Shown: positions 1-6,094 of the stretch, piece after piece
Layout of the letters: every line of letters begins with the position of its first letter
Position numbering within the stretch: position 1 is the first letter of the stretch
DNA from: an uncultured Oscillospiraceae bacterium
GTDB taxonomy: Bacteria > Bacillota > Clostridia > Oscillospirales > Ruminococcaceae
Length of the DNA stretch: 6,551 nucleotides
Reading direction: 5' to 3'
NCBI GenBank assembly: GCA_934456315.1
Contig: CAKSHG010000126.1
Coordinates: 1-6,551 of the forward strand
Notes under the pieces: model-generated
The model's database searches: none
Seen by the model: only the letters and a program-made list of their open reading frames with translations
What the model was told of the DNA's origin: nothing
Translations under genes and position numbers: made by a program

Positions 1-158
1 AGGACTACAAGCCCGGCGACACAGTTACCAAGCTTGAGGTGCCGGAGCCTGACTATGAGGAAACCGTTCCCACCGACGAACAGGGCGTTGTTATCATGCC
101 GTCCATGACCGCAGAATCAGGTATGTCCGGCGACGGCGACTCTGCCGTTGTTGGCTGA
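1..158 (+). CDS. 3' end of an unidentified rightward gene (possible PDZ/HtrA-like tail)
   Basis: This is the last 51 codons of a gene that begins left of the window; codons start at base 3 and the stop is TGA at 156-158. Codons mostly end in G or C, as in the neighbouring genes, which supports real coding. The tail begins DYKPGDTVTKLEV and continues acidic and proline-containing, ending in a Gly/Ser-rich stretch (SGMSGDGDSAVVG). The YKPGDTV string resembles the segment near the end of PDZ domains in HtrA/DegP-type serine proteases, but the residues after it do not follow the usual final PDZ strand, so this is only a hint. No catalytic residues or membrane segments fall inside the window. A strong terminator follows 58 bases downstream. 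The gene converges on the leftward cluster and is probably a separate transcription unit. Confidence 0.55.
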   Translation, partial: DYKPGDTVTKLEVPEPDYEETVPTDEQGVVIMPSMTAESGMSGDGDSAVVG

Positions 159-216
159 TAACATTTGCATGGCAGTTCCACACAGCCAATAAAGACCATA
201 TTCCTCAAATATATTT

Positions 217-250
217 GCACCTCCAAGGTCATACTTTGGAGGTGCTTTTT
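217..250 (+). terminator. Rho-independent terminator of the rightward gene
   Basis: A perfect 10-bp inverted repeat (GCACCTCCAA at 217-226 pairing with TTGGAGGTGC at 236-245) encloses a 9-base loop and is followed at once by five T residues (246-250). The T tract is on the + strand side only; on the other strand the stem is followed by the mixed sequence AAATATATTT. It should therefore mainly stop transcription coming from the gene ending at 158. Confidence 0.9.
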
Positions 251-253
251 ATG

Positions 254-288
254 CAAAAAAATGAGCCCGGCGCTGTGCCGGACTCATT
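254..288 (-). terminator. Rho-independent terminator of the leftward operon, downstream of pgsA
   Basis: Read on the minus strand, AATGAG-T-CCGGC (288 to 277), loop ACAGC, then GCCGG-G-CTCATT (271 to 260) form a 12-bp stem with one internal G-U pair. The stem runs into seven U residues (bases 261-255). It begins 22 bases after the pgsA stop codon and is the only intrinsic terminator seen for the leftward cluster. Only four bases (250-255) separate its U tract from the T tract of the opposing terminator, so the two units are insulated back to back. Confidence 0.9.
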
Positions 289-310
289 CTCAAAGCAAGT
301 TAATGCTATT

Positions 311-886
311 TTATTTAGCCGGGTCGATGAATTCCCTGTAGTCATACAGGTACTTCACGCCGGATGCAACGGTGAGCGCCGCCGCGATGTACATCAGGAT
401 ATCGCTGATGAGCTGTATCGGGAAAGTTTCCGGGGAGATAGCGCCGAACTGCGCCAGTATCCACATGAAAAGAATCACGCATATCGCGACCATCGTCATT
501 GCGGTCTTGAGCTTTCCGAGCATTCCCGCCGCGATGACCACCTTCTTCTCGCTGGAAGCCGCCACCAGACGCACGCCGGAAACCACGAACTCCCGCGCCA
601 GGATAAGCGCAGTGACCCACGCGCTGCACCACCCCAGCTGCACGAAGCACACCAGAGCCGCCGCGACGAGTATCTTGTCGGCAAGCGGGTCGAGGAACTT
701 TCCGAAACTGGTTATCATGTTGTATTTCCGGGCGATCTTTCCGTCCAGCATGTCGGTGACGCTCGCTATCGCGAACACCAGCAGCGCCCACAGATAGTTC
801 AGCGGAAGCGCGTCTATCAGCATGAACGCCACAAAGAACGGCACCAGTATCACGCGCATAAGGGTCAGCTTGTTTGCAAGGTTCAT
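311..886 (-). CDS. pgsA: CDP-diacylglycerol--glycerol-3-phosphate 3-phosphatidyltransferase
   Basis: PgsA makes phosphatidylglycerol phosphate from CDP-diacylglycerol and sn-glycerol-3-phosphate, releasing CMP; this is the committed step to phosphatidylglycerol and cardiolipin in the cytoplasmic membrane. The 191-residue length is normal. The CDP-alcohol phosphotransferase signature D-x2-DG-x2-AR-x8-G-x3-D-x3-D is complete: D45, D48, G49, A52, R53, G62, D66, D70. These acidic residues bind the divalent metals. The N-terminus (MNLANKLTLMRVILVPFF) is typical of the family, with hydrophobic segments near 10-24, 29-44, 72-95, 127-147 and 160-180. Its ATG overlaps the rimO stop as ATGA (883-886), with GGGAGA six bases upstream, so translation is probably coupled to rimO. 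It is the last gene before the leftward terminator. PgsA and PssA share the signature; the overall sequence and the rimO/recA neighbourhood favour PgsA. Confidence 0.95.
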   Translation of the reverse strand: MNLANKLTLMRVILVPFFVAFMLIDALPLNYLWALLVFAIASVTDMLDGKIARKYNMITSFGKFLDPLADKILVAAALVCFVQLGWCSAWVTALILAREFVVSGVRLVAASSEKKVVIAAGMLGKLKTAMTMVAICVILFMWILAQFGAISPETFPIQLISDILMYIAAALTVASGVKYLYDYREFIDPAK

Positions 887-2259
887 ACCATTTCTCCCAG
901 CAGATTGTTGTCTATCACGTCATCGAAGCGCACCTTCACGAAATCGCCGATGTGCGGCTTCTTCGCGTCCTTGGGAACGCTGAAATATATCATTCCGTCT
1001 ATTTCCGGAGCGTACATCGCGCTTCTGCCGAAGTACAGTCCGCCCTCGGCAAGGTACTTGTCGTAGCCCTCCACGACTACCTCGTCGGTGCTGCCTATCA
1101 TGGAATCGTACAGCTCCGCAACGCGGGTGTCCTGCTGCTCCTCGATTATCTCCTTGCGGTGCTCGCGGACCTCCTCGTCCACCATGTCAGGGAACGAAGC
1201 GGCGGGAGTCCCCTCCTCCTCGGAGTAGGCAAAGCAGCCCATGCGCTCGAATCTCATCTCCTCGGCGAACTCGCCCAGCTCGTTGAACTGCTCTTCCGTT
1301 TCGCCCGGGAATCCCGTGATGAACGTGGTGCGGAGCGTTATGCCGGGTATCTCGCGGCGGAGCTTCCCTACCAGCTCGCGAAGTTCCGTGCCGGTGGTCC
1401 TGCGGTTCATGCGCTTCAGTATCTCGTCGTTGCAGTGCTGCATCGGGATATCCAGGTACTTCACTATCTTGTCCTGGCGCTTTATGCAGTCGATGAGCTC
1501 GTCAGTGACACGCTCGGGATAGCAGTACAGCAGGCGTATCCACTTCAGCCCGTCTATCTCGCAGAGCTTGTCCAGCAGCTCCGGCAGAGCCAGCCTGTTG
1601 TACAGGTCGAGCCCGTAACGGGTGACGTCCTGCGCAATGATGACTATCTCCTTTACGCCGTCCTTTGCGAGGAGCCTGGTTTCCTCGACGATGTCCTCCA
1701 TCCTGCGGCTGCGGAAGCGTCCGCGTATCTTCGGGATAGCGCAGTAGGTGCAGCAGTTGTCGCAGCCGTCCGCGATACGGAGGTACGCATAGTGCGGCAG
1801 AGTGGAAATGATCCGCTTGCCCTCCATGCTGTGGCTCTCCTTTTTGCCGAAGTAACAGACAGCGGGTGCGCCGTCCTCGTGGGAGGGCTTCTCAAAATCG
1901 GCAAGACCGTCGATGATATCCGCGATTTTTCCGTACTCCGCGATACCTACCACCGCGTCTATCTCCGGGAATTCCTCGGCGAACTGGTCGCGGTAGCGCT
2001 CGCTAAGGCAGCCGGTGACTACTATGCGCTTTATCCTGCCCTCGTTCTTGAGATCGATAAGCTCCATTATCCAGCCTATCGCCTCCTCCTTTGCGGACTG
2101 AATGAATCCGCAGGTGTTCACCAGAACGATATCTGCCATTCCCGGCTCCGCAACGAACGCGTAGCCGCGGTCGGCTATCTTCGCCATCATCTGCTCCGCG
2201 TCCACCTGGTTCTTCGAACAGCCGAGGGATACGATAGCCACCTTTGTTGTTTTACTCAT
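883..2259 (-). CDS. rimO: Ribosomal protein S12 methylthiotransferase RimO
   Basis: RimO is a radical-SAM enzyme that adds a methylthio group to the beta carbon of a conserved aspartate of ribosomal protein S12, using two [4Fe-4S] clusters. The 458-residue protein shows all three domains. The N-terminal UPF0004 domain (about 5-125) carries cluster ligands C14 (SLGCSKNQVD), C50 (NTCGF) and C84 (TGCLSERY). The radical-SAM core (about 155-380) has the CxxxCxxC motif at C166, C170, C173 (CDNCCTYC; C169 is an extra cysteine where RimO often has His), followed by AIPKIRGRFRSR. The C-terminal TRAM domain spans about 385-458. The segment DIPMQHCNDEILKRMNRR is RimO-like rather than MiaB-like. The start is fixed by AGGAGA six bases before the ATG. 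The gap to recX is 15 bases; the 3' end overlaps pgsA by four. MiaB or MtaB are the alternatives and fit less well. Confidence 0.96.
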   Translation of the reverse strand: MSKTTKVAIVSLGCSKNQVDAEQMMAKIADRGYAFVAEPGMADIVLVNTCGFIQSAKEEAIGWIMELIDLKNEGRIKRIVVTGCLSERYRDQFAEEFPEIDAVVGIAEYGKIADIIDGLADFEKPSHEDGAPAVCYFGKKESHSMEGKRIISTLPHYAYLRIADGCDNCCTYCAIPKIRGRFRSRRMEDIVEETRLLAKDGVKEIVIIAQDVTRYGLDLYNRLALPELLDKLCEIDGLKWIRLLYCYPERVTDELIDCIKRQDKIVKYLDIPMQHCNDEILKRMNRRTTGTELRELVGKLRREIPGITLRTTFITGFPGETEEQFNELGEFAEEMRFERMGCFAYSEEEGTPAASFPDMVDEEVREHRKEIIEEQQDTRVAELYDSMIGSTDEVVVEGYDKYLAEGGLYFGRSAMYAPEIDGMIYFSVPKDAKKPHIGDFVKVRFDDVIDNNLLGEMV

Positions 2260-2274
2260 ATATTATCTCCTGAT

Positions 2275-2955
2275 TTAATCTTCAAATTCATCGGGGTCGA
2301 AGTCCTCGTCAGCCAGCGCGGCTTCGATACAGCGCTTGACCGCCCCGTAGGAATACCCCCGCCGCGCCAGCGCCGCCACTGTCCTGCGGCGGTCGTCCGG
2401 GTCGGAAAGTTTCCCGGCGTACTTCGTCTGAAGCAGGCGCATTATCTCCCCGTCGATGTCGTCGTCGGTGTACTCCGCGAGGATATCCTCGATGAGGTTC
2501 CTGTCAAGACCCCGGGACTGCATTTCCCAGCGCGCCTTGCTCATGCCGTAGTGCTTCCCGTGTATCAGCTTTTCGGCGAGCTTCGCGGCGTAATCCGCGT
2601 CGTCGATGTAGCCGTACTCCTGCATTGCGTCCGCCGCCGCGCGGGAAGCCTCCTCGCCGTAGGCCGGCAGCAGCTTCCTGTAAAGCTCGTTGTAGCTGTA
2701 CATGCGGCTGCCAAGCAGGTAGAGGGCGCGCTTCTTCGCCTTGCGCATCTTGTCCGCGTGCTGGAGCTTTTCCAGCAGCTCGCCGTCCATCTCGCCGCCC
2801 TCGTGCAGGTCGTAATCCGCAACGATGGCGCAGTTGATGAAGAACGTCTGCCCGCCCTCCAGCTCCAGCTTGTAGGTGTCGCCCTTGTACACCGAAAGCT
2901 CCGTTATCCTGCCGCCGGAGAAGCTGTCCCCGCGCCAGTCAGAAAGCCGCTTCAT
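2275..2955 (-). CDS. recX: Regulatory protein RecX
   Basis: RecX binds along the RecA filament and modulates its extension and ATPase. This 226-residue protein is longer than the E. coli form (about 166) and matches the longer Firmicute type. An N-terminal beta-rich segment (about 14-55, GGRITELSVYKGDTYKLELE) precedes helical three-helix repeats: about 70-115 (RALYLLGSRMYSYNELYRKL), 116-152 (YGYIDDADYAAKLAEKL followed by KARWEMQSRGL) and 155-215, ending RRTVAALARRGYSYGAVKRC. The tail is acidic (ADEDFDPDEFED). It follows recA by only three bases; the best upstream Shine-Dalgarno match, GAGGA inside the end of recA, is about 13 bases from the ATG, longer than usual. Translation may therefore depend on ribosomes finishing recA. 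No in-frame start exists between that ATG and the recA stop. The pairing with recA makes the assignment firm. Confidence 0.94.
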   Translation of the reverse strand: MKRLSDWRGDSFSGGRITELSVYKGDTYKLELEGGQTFFINCAIVADYDLHEGGEMDGELLEKLQHADKMRKAKKRALYLLGSRMYSYNELYRKLLPAYGEEASRAAADAMQEYGYIDDADYAAKLAEKLIHGKHYGMSKARWEMQSRGLDRNLIEDILAEYTDDDIDGEIMRLLQTKYAGKLSDPDDRRRTVAALARRGYSYGAVKRCIEAALADEDFDPDEFED

Positions 2956-2958
2956 GGC

Positions 2959-4149
2959 TTATTCGATGTCCTCGGGGGAGAACTCCGCGTAGTCATCGTC
3001 GTCGCTGTCGGACGCGGGCTTCTTTGCGGGCTTCTCTGCGCCCTCTGCGCCGTCCGCCTCTATGCCCTCGGATTCGGCTTCGTCCTCGTCGTGGCTGTCA
3101 AGCAGGGAGGCGTTCTTTGCGACCTCGTCGCGTATCTTCTTCTCTATCTCGTTGCAGATATCCGGGTTGCTCTTGAGGTAATCCAGGACCTTTTCGCGGC
3201 CCTGACCTATCTTCATATCGTTGTAGCTGAACCAGCTTCCGCTCTTCTTCACGATGTCGAAATCCACTGCGGTATCCACTATCTCGCCCATCTTGGAAAC
3301 GCCCTGACCGTACAGTATATCGAACTCTGCGGTCTTGAAGGGCGGCGCCACCTTGTTCTTTACGACCTTACACTTGGTGCGGTTGCCGATTATTTCGCCG
3401 CCGTCCTTGATAGGCTCGCCGCGGCGCACCTCGATACGCACGGAAGAATAGAACTTCAGCGCGCGTCCGCCCGGAGTGGTTTCCGGATTGCCGTACATAA
3501 CGCCTATCTTCTCGCGTATCTGGTTGATGAATATCGCAACCGTGTTGGTGTTGCTGATGACTGCAGTGAGCTTTCTCATCGCCTGGGACATCAGTCTTGC
3601 CTGTACGCCGACGTGGGCGTCGCCCATGTCGCCGTCAATTTCCGCCTTGGTGGTCATCGCGGCTACCGAGTCGAGCACGATGATGTCGATGGCGCCGGAG
3701 CGTACCAGTGTTTCGATTATCTCGAGCGCCTGCTCGCCGGTGTCCGGCTGGGAAACCAGCAGGTTGTCGATATCAACGCCGAGCTTTCTGGCGTAGACCG
3801 GGTCGAGCGCATGCTCAACGTCGATGAACGCCGCCATGCCGCCGGCTTTCTGCGCCTCTGCTACCGCCTGGAGCGAGATGGTGGTCTTACCGGAGGATTC
3901 CGTACCGTATATCTCGATGATACGTCCGCGCGGAAGTCCGCCTATTCCCAGCGCCAGGTCGAGCATGAGCGAGCCTGTGGAAATGCTCTCGATATCCATG
4001 CGGCGGTTCTCGCCCATGAACATTACCGTGCCCTCGCCGAACTTCTTTTCAAGCTGCGCCATCGCGCTTTTCAGCACCTTTTCGCGCTCCGCCGGGTCGA
4101 CTATCCTTACCACCGGCTTGGGGGGAGCTGCCTTTTTCTTCTCTGCCAT
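2959..4149 (-). CDS. recA: Recombinase RecA
   Basis: RecA forms ATP-dependent filaments on single-stranded DNA, catalyses strand exchange and triggers LexA self-cleavage. The 396-residue product has the N-terminal domain (about 17-50), then Walker A GTESSGKT at 82-89, the catalytic glutamate region [10 protein letters not shown] (108-117), Walker B IIVLDSV (156-162, D160), loop L1 (about 170-182, [10 protein letters not shown]), the conserved [26 protein letters not shown] stretch covering L2 (about 208-233), and the C-terminal domain to about 350. The Walker A has T where nearly all RecA proteins have P (E. coli P67). The last 46 residues are strongly acidic with a short KPAKKP island and are longer than the E. 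coli tail. ATG at 4149 is chosen because GGAGG lies eight bases upstream and MAEKKK is a usual RecA start. It lies 14 bases after prmC and three before recX. No GAAC-N4-GTTC operator is seen just upstream. Confidence 0.98.
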   Translation of the reverse strand: MAEKKKAAPPKPVVRIVDPAEREKVLKSAMAQLEKKFGEGTVMFMGENRRMDIESISTGSLMLDLALGIGGLPRGRIIEIYGTESSGKTTISLQAVAEAQKAGGMAAFIDVEHALDPVYARKLGVDIDNLLVSQPDTGEQALEIIETLVRSGAIDIIVLDSVAAMTTKAEIDGDMGDAHVGVQARLMSQAMRKLTAVISNTNTVAIFINQIREKIGVMYGNPETTPGGRALKFYSSVRIEVRRGEPIKDGGEIIGNRTKCKVVKNKVAPPFKTAEFDILYGQGVSKMGEIVDTAVDFDIVKKSGSWFSYNDMKIGQGREKVLDYLKSNPDICNEIEKKIRDEVAKNASLLDSHDEDEAESEGIEADGAEGAEKPAKKPASDSDDDDYAEFSPEDIE

Positions 4150-4157
4150 TGTGTATT

Positions 4158-4162
4158 CCTCC
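4158..4162 (-). promoter_or_regulatory. Shine-Dalgarno site deciding the recA start
   Basis: GGAGG on the minus strand, eight bases before the ATG at 4149 and immediately after the prmC stop codon (4164-4166). It selects MAEKKK as the N-terminus over the in-frame ATG at 4203, which lies inside prmC, has no comparable site and would add 18 residues unlike the RecA family. Confidence 0.85.
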
Positions 4163-4163
4163 G

Positions 4164-5012
4164 TTAATCTTTTATACTGTATATTACTCTGGTAACGCCG
4201 CACAGGTCTTTCTGCGACCGCGCGTGCAGTCCGTTTTCCTCAAATATCCGCATGACGTCGTTTTCCTGACCCATGCCTATCTCCGCCGCCAGCATTCCGC
4301 CGGGGTCCAGCTTCGCGCTCCACAGCGGGAGCATTCTGCGGTAGTAGTCCAGACCGTCCTCGCCGCCGTACAGCGCCGTTCCCGGCTCGTGCGTGACCTC
4401 CGTCTGAAGCTCCCGCATGTCCTGCGCCGTGAGGTATGGCGGGTTCGTTACGATGAGGTCCAGCTGCGGCATTCCCGCCGCGGCTTCCTCCGTGAGCACG
4501 TCAGCCTGCACTGCCTCGCACAGCTCCTCCGCGCCGTTGAGCGCGATGTTCCTGCGGAGGTAGCCCAGCGCCTGCTCCGAAAGCTCCAGCAGCTTCACCG
4601 GAATGCCCTCCAGCTTCGCGAGGGTTATCCCGATGCACCCGCTGCCCGCGCAGAGGTCGGCAGCCCGGACGTTCCCGCCGCGCTGCTTCAGGAACCGCCG
4701 GGCGACGTCCACGATGGTTTCCGTGTCCTGCCGGGGAATGAGCACTCCCTCGCCGACGCAGAACGGCAGCCCGTAGAACTCCCACTCTCCGAGGATATAT
4801 TGCAGCGGCTCGCCGGAATTCCTCCGGGAAACCGCCCTGCGGACCGCGTCCGCCTGCTGCTCCGTGACGGCAAGCCCCGGGAAAAGCAGCATGTCGCTGC
4901 GGGTGACTCCGCAGAGCTTCATCAGGAGCTGCTGCGCCTCGAATCCCGCGTTGTCGTTTCCGCACGCTTCAAGCGAGCGGGTGCACTCCCGCAGGAGCGC
5001 GCCTATATTCAT
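4164..5012 (-). CDS. prmC: Peptide chain release factor N5-glutamine methyltransferase PrmC
   Basis: PrmC (HemK) methylates the glutamine of the GGQ motif of release factors RF1 and RF2 with S-adenosylmethionine, which raises termination efficiency. The 282-residue protein (E. coli 277) has the small helical N-terminal substrate-binding domain (about 1-75), the linker [16 protein letters not shown] with LIPRQDTE (69-98), the SAM-binding motif [14 protein letters not shown] (119-132), a motif II-like acidic position (LELS, 142-145), and the catalytic NPPY at 190-193, which is diagnostic. The ATG at 5012 gives a family-like N-terminus ([10 protein letters not shown]) but has no good Shine-Dalgarno site. 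A GTG at 5027 in the same frame, overlapping the stop of the upstream gene as GTGA and preceded by GAGGA nine bases away, would add five residues and may be the true start. The usual partner prfA does not follow; recA starts 14 bases downstream. Confidence 0.95.
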   Translation of the reverse strand: MNIGALLRECTRSLEACGNDNAGFEAQQLLMKLCGVTRSDMLLFPGLAVTEQQADAVRRAVSRRNSGEPLQYILGEWEFYGLPFCVGEGVLIPRQDTETIVDVARRFLKQRGGNVRAADLCAGSGCIGITLAKLEGIPVKLLELSEQALGYLRRNIALNGAEELCEAVQADVLTEEAAAGMPQLDLIVTNPPYLTAQDMRELQTEVTHEPGTALYGGEDGLDYYRRMLPLWSAKLDPGGMLAAEIGMGQENDVMRIFEENGLHARSQKDLCGVTRVIYSIKD

Positions 5013-5023
5013 GACGTTGCCGC

Positions 5024-6094
5024 TCACCAGTTGTCGTCCTCGCCTTCCCTGGGCAGGCAGGGAGTGACCGCTGCGATAGCCACTTCTATCATGGAATCGT
5101 CCGGCTCCTTGGTGGTGATACGCTGCATCCACAGTCCCGGCGCGGAGAATATGCGCGTCACGATGTTGTCGTAGCGTCCGGCGAGCTTTATCAGCTCGTA
5201 AGCCAGACCGACCACTATCGGCAGCAGTATCAGCTTGCAGATGGTGCGGAGCATTATCGCGATGGTGTCGCTGCTGGTGTTGAGCAGGTCCTTGAAAAGC
5301 TCCGGTGTTATCGGAACCACGCTGTAGACCAGTATGCTGACAAGCAGCGTGATGATGATGAAGCTGGTACCGCAGCGGGGGTGGAATCTCGTCATCGGGC
5401 GGATATTCTCGACGGTGAGGGGCTTCCCCGCCTCGTAGCAGGCGATGGTCTTGTGCTCCGCGCCGTGGTAGCGGTACATACGGTGCATGTCCTTGGTAAG
5501 GGAGGTCACCCACATGTACGCCACGAAAATCACTATCTTCATGACGCCCTCGAAAATCGTCCTCCAGCCGGAGATATCCACTGATTTCACCATGACGCAG
5601 CTTCCCTCGGGAAGCCCGGGAAGCAGCCCGGAAAGCGCGCTCATCGGCTCGGTGGGCATGAGCGCCTCTATGCCGGTGAAGATGTAGCTCGGCAGCAGCA
5701 GGAACATGAAGACCGCAAGCGCGATACCGATGACCATAGCCACCGCCATGATGGCTCCGGTGAGCTTGTCGCCGAATTTATCGTCCAGCCACTTCTCGAA
5801 TTTTGACTGTTCTTCCTCGCTGTCGTCGTCCATCATGCCGCTTTTCTCTGCGGACTTCATCAGGCAGCTGTAGCCCTCCCGGAGCTGCTGCACGAAATTA
5901 ATGCTGCCGCGTATCACCGGGCACTTGTTGTACCACTTCCTGGGACCGATGTCCCAGTCCTCCACGTCGATGGAGCCGTCCGGGAGCCTTACAGCCATGG
6001 CGCCCTTGGAAACGCCCTTCATCATGATACCCTCTATCAGCGCCTGACCGCCTATGGAGGTTTTCTTTGCCGTATCCTTATTTTTACTGCCCAT
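5024..6094 (-). CDS. DUF1385 family (YqhQ-like) integral membrane protein of unknown function
   Basis: The 356-residue protein belongs to the DUF1385 family, known in Firmicutes and often encoded beside prmC; its biochemical role is not established. Three conserved blocks are visible: GGQALIEGIMMKG (15-27), YHGAEHKTIACYE (209-221) and TRFHPRCGTSF (235-245). A charged N-terminal region (1-110, with acidic DDDSEEEQ at about 89-96) precedes four likely membrane segments, about 112-136, 180-199, 244-262 and 284-302, and a short polar C-terminus. With a cytoplasmic N-terminus, the 200-243 loop with both His-rich blocks would be cytoplasmic, and the variable 139-178 loop external. H210, E213, H214, H238 and C241 could form a metal site; this is inference. 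Start ATG 6094 is preceded by AAGGAG at a spacing of eight. The start overlaps the end of the kinase gene by 11 bases; prmC follows directly. Confidence 0.93.
   Translation of the reverse strand: MGSKNKDTAKKTSIGGQALIEGIMMKGVSKGAMAVRLPDGSIDVEDWDIGPRKWYNKCPVIRGSINFVQQLREGYSCLMKSAEKSGMMDDDSEEEQSKFEKWLDDKFGDKLTGAIMAVAMVIGIALAVFMFLLLPSYIFTGIEALMPTEPMSALSGLLPGLPEGSCVMVKSVDISGWRTIFEGVMKIVIFVAYMWVTSLTKDMHRMYRYHGAEHKTIACYEAGKPLTVENIRPMTRFHPRCGTSFIIITLLVSILVYSVVPITPELFKDLLNTSSDTIAIMLRTICKLILLPIVVGLAYELIKLAGRYDNIVTRIFSAPGLWMQRITTKEPDDSMIEVAIAAVTPCLPREGEDDNW
5037..5041 (-). promoter_or_regulatory. Shine-Dalgarno candidate favouring a GTG start for prmC
   Basis: GAGGA on the minus strand inside the last codons of the DUF1385 gene. 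It is nine bases from the GTG at 5027 but 24 bases from the ATG at 5012. This spacing supports GTG initiation at a GTGA stop/start overlap, giving a PrmC that begins (f)Met-SGNV before MNIGALL. Confidence 0.5.

Noticed and set aside
215..1066. A 283-codon open frame on the + strand opposite pgsA
   Set aside because: It is the codon-aligned mirror of pgsA. Its start lies within the rightward terminator stem, and the peptide is Arg/His-rich with no domain.
874..4167. A very long open frame (1,097 codons) on the + strand
   Set aside because: It runs exactly codon-for-codon opposite rimO, recX and recA, which share one frame. It is open only because those genes lack TTA, CTA and TCA. The translation is low-complexity, rich in H, V, L and R, and resembles no family.
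4165..4195. Possible -10 elements (TAATAT, TATAAA) just before recA
   Set aside because: No acceptable -35 hexamer lies at 16-18 bases from either. The AT-rich stretch encodes the last PrmC residues (RVIYSIKD).
4150..4203. Earlier in-frame ATG for recA at 4203
   Set aside because: It lies inside prmC without a good ribosome binding site and would add 18 non-conserved residues. GGAGG at 4158-4162 marks the ATG at 4149.
5046..5063. Small hairpin TCCCTG/CAGGGA near the 3' end of the DUF1385 gene
   Set aside because: The stem is six bases, it is inside coding sequence and has no T tract; it is expected by chance in GC-rich DNA.
4149..5174. A 341-codon open frame on the + strand opposite prmC
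   Set aside because: It is the mirror frame of prmC, with no recognisable motif, ribosome binding site or promoter.
5013..5513. Upstream extension of the prmC frame into the DUF1385 gene
   Set aside because: The frame stays open, but the extra residues are an out-of-frame reading of the DUF1385 gene. PrmC homology begins at about MNIGALL. Only the GTG at 5027 is a credible earlier start.
5600..5615. Inverted repeat GCTTCCC-TC-GGGAAGC
   Set aside because: The loop has only two bases, there is no T tract, and it lies in the coding sequence of a variable loop of the DUF1385 protein.
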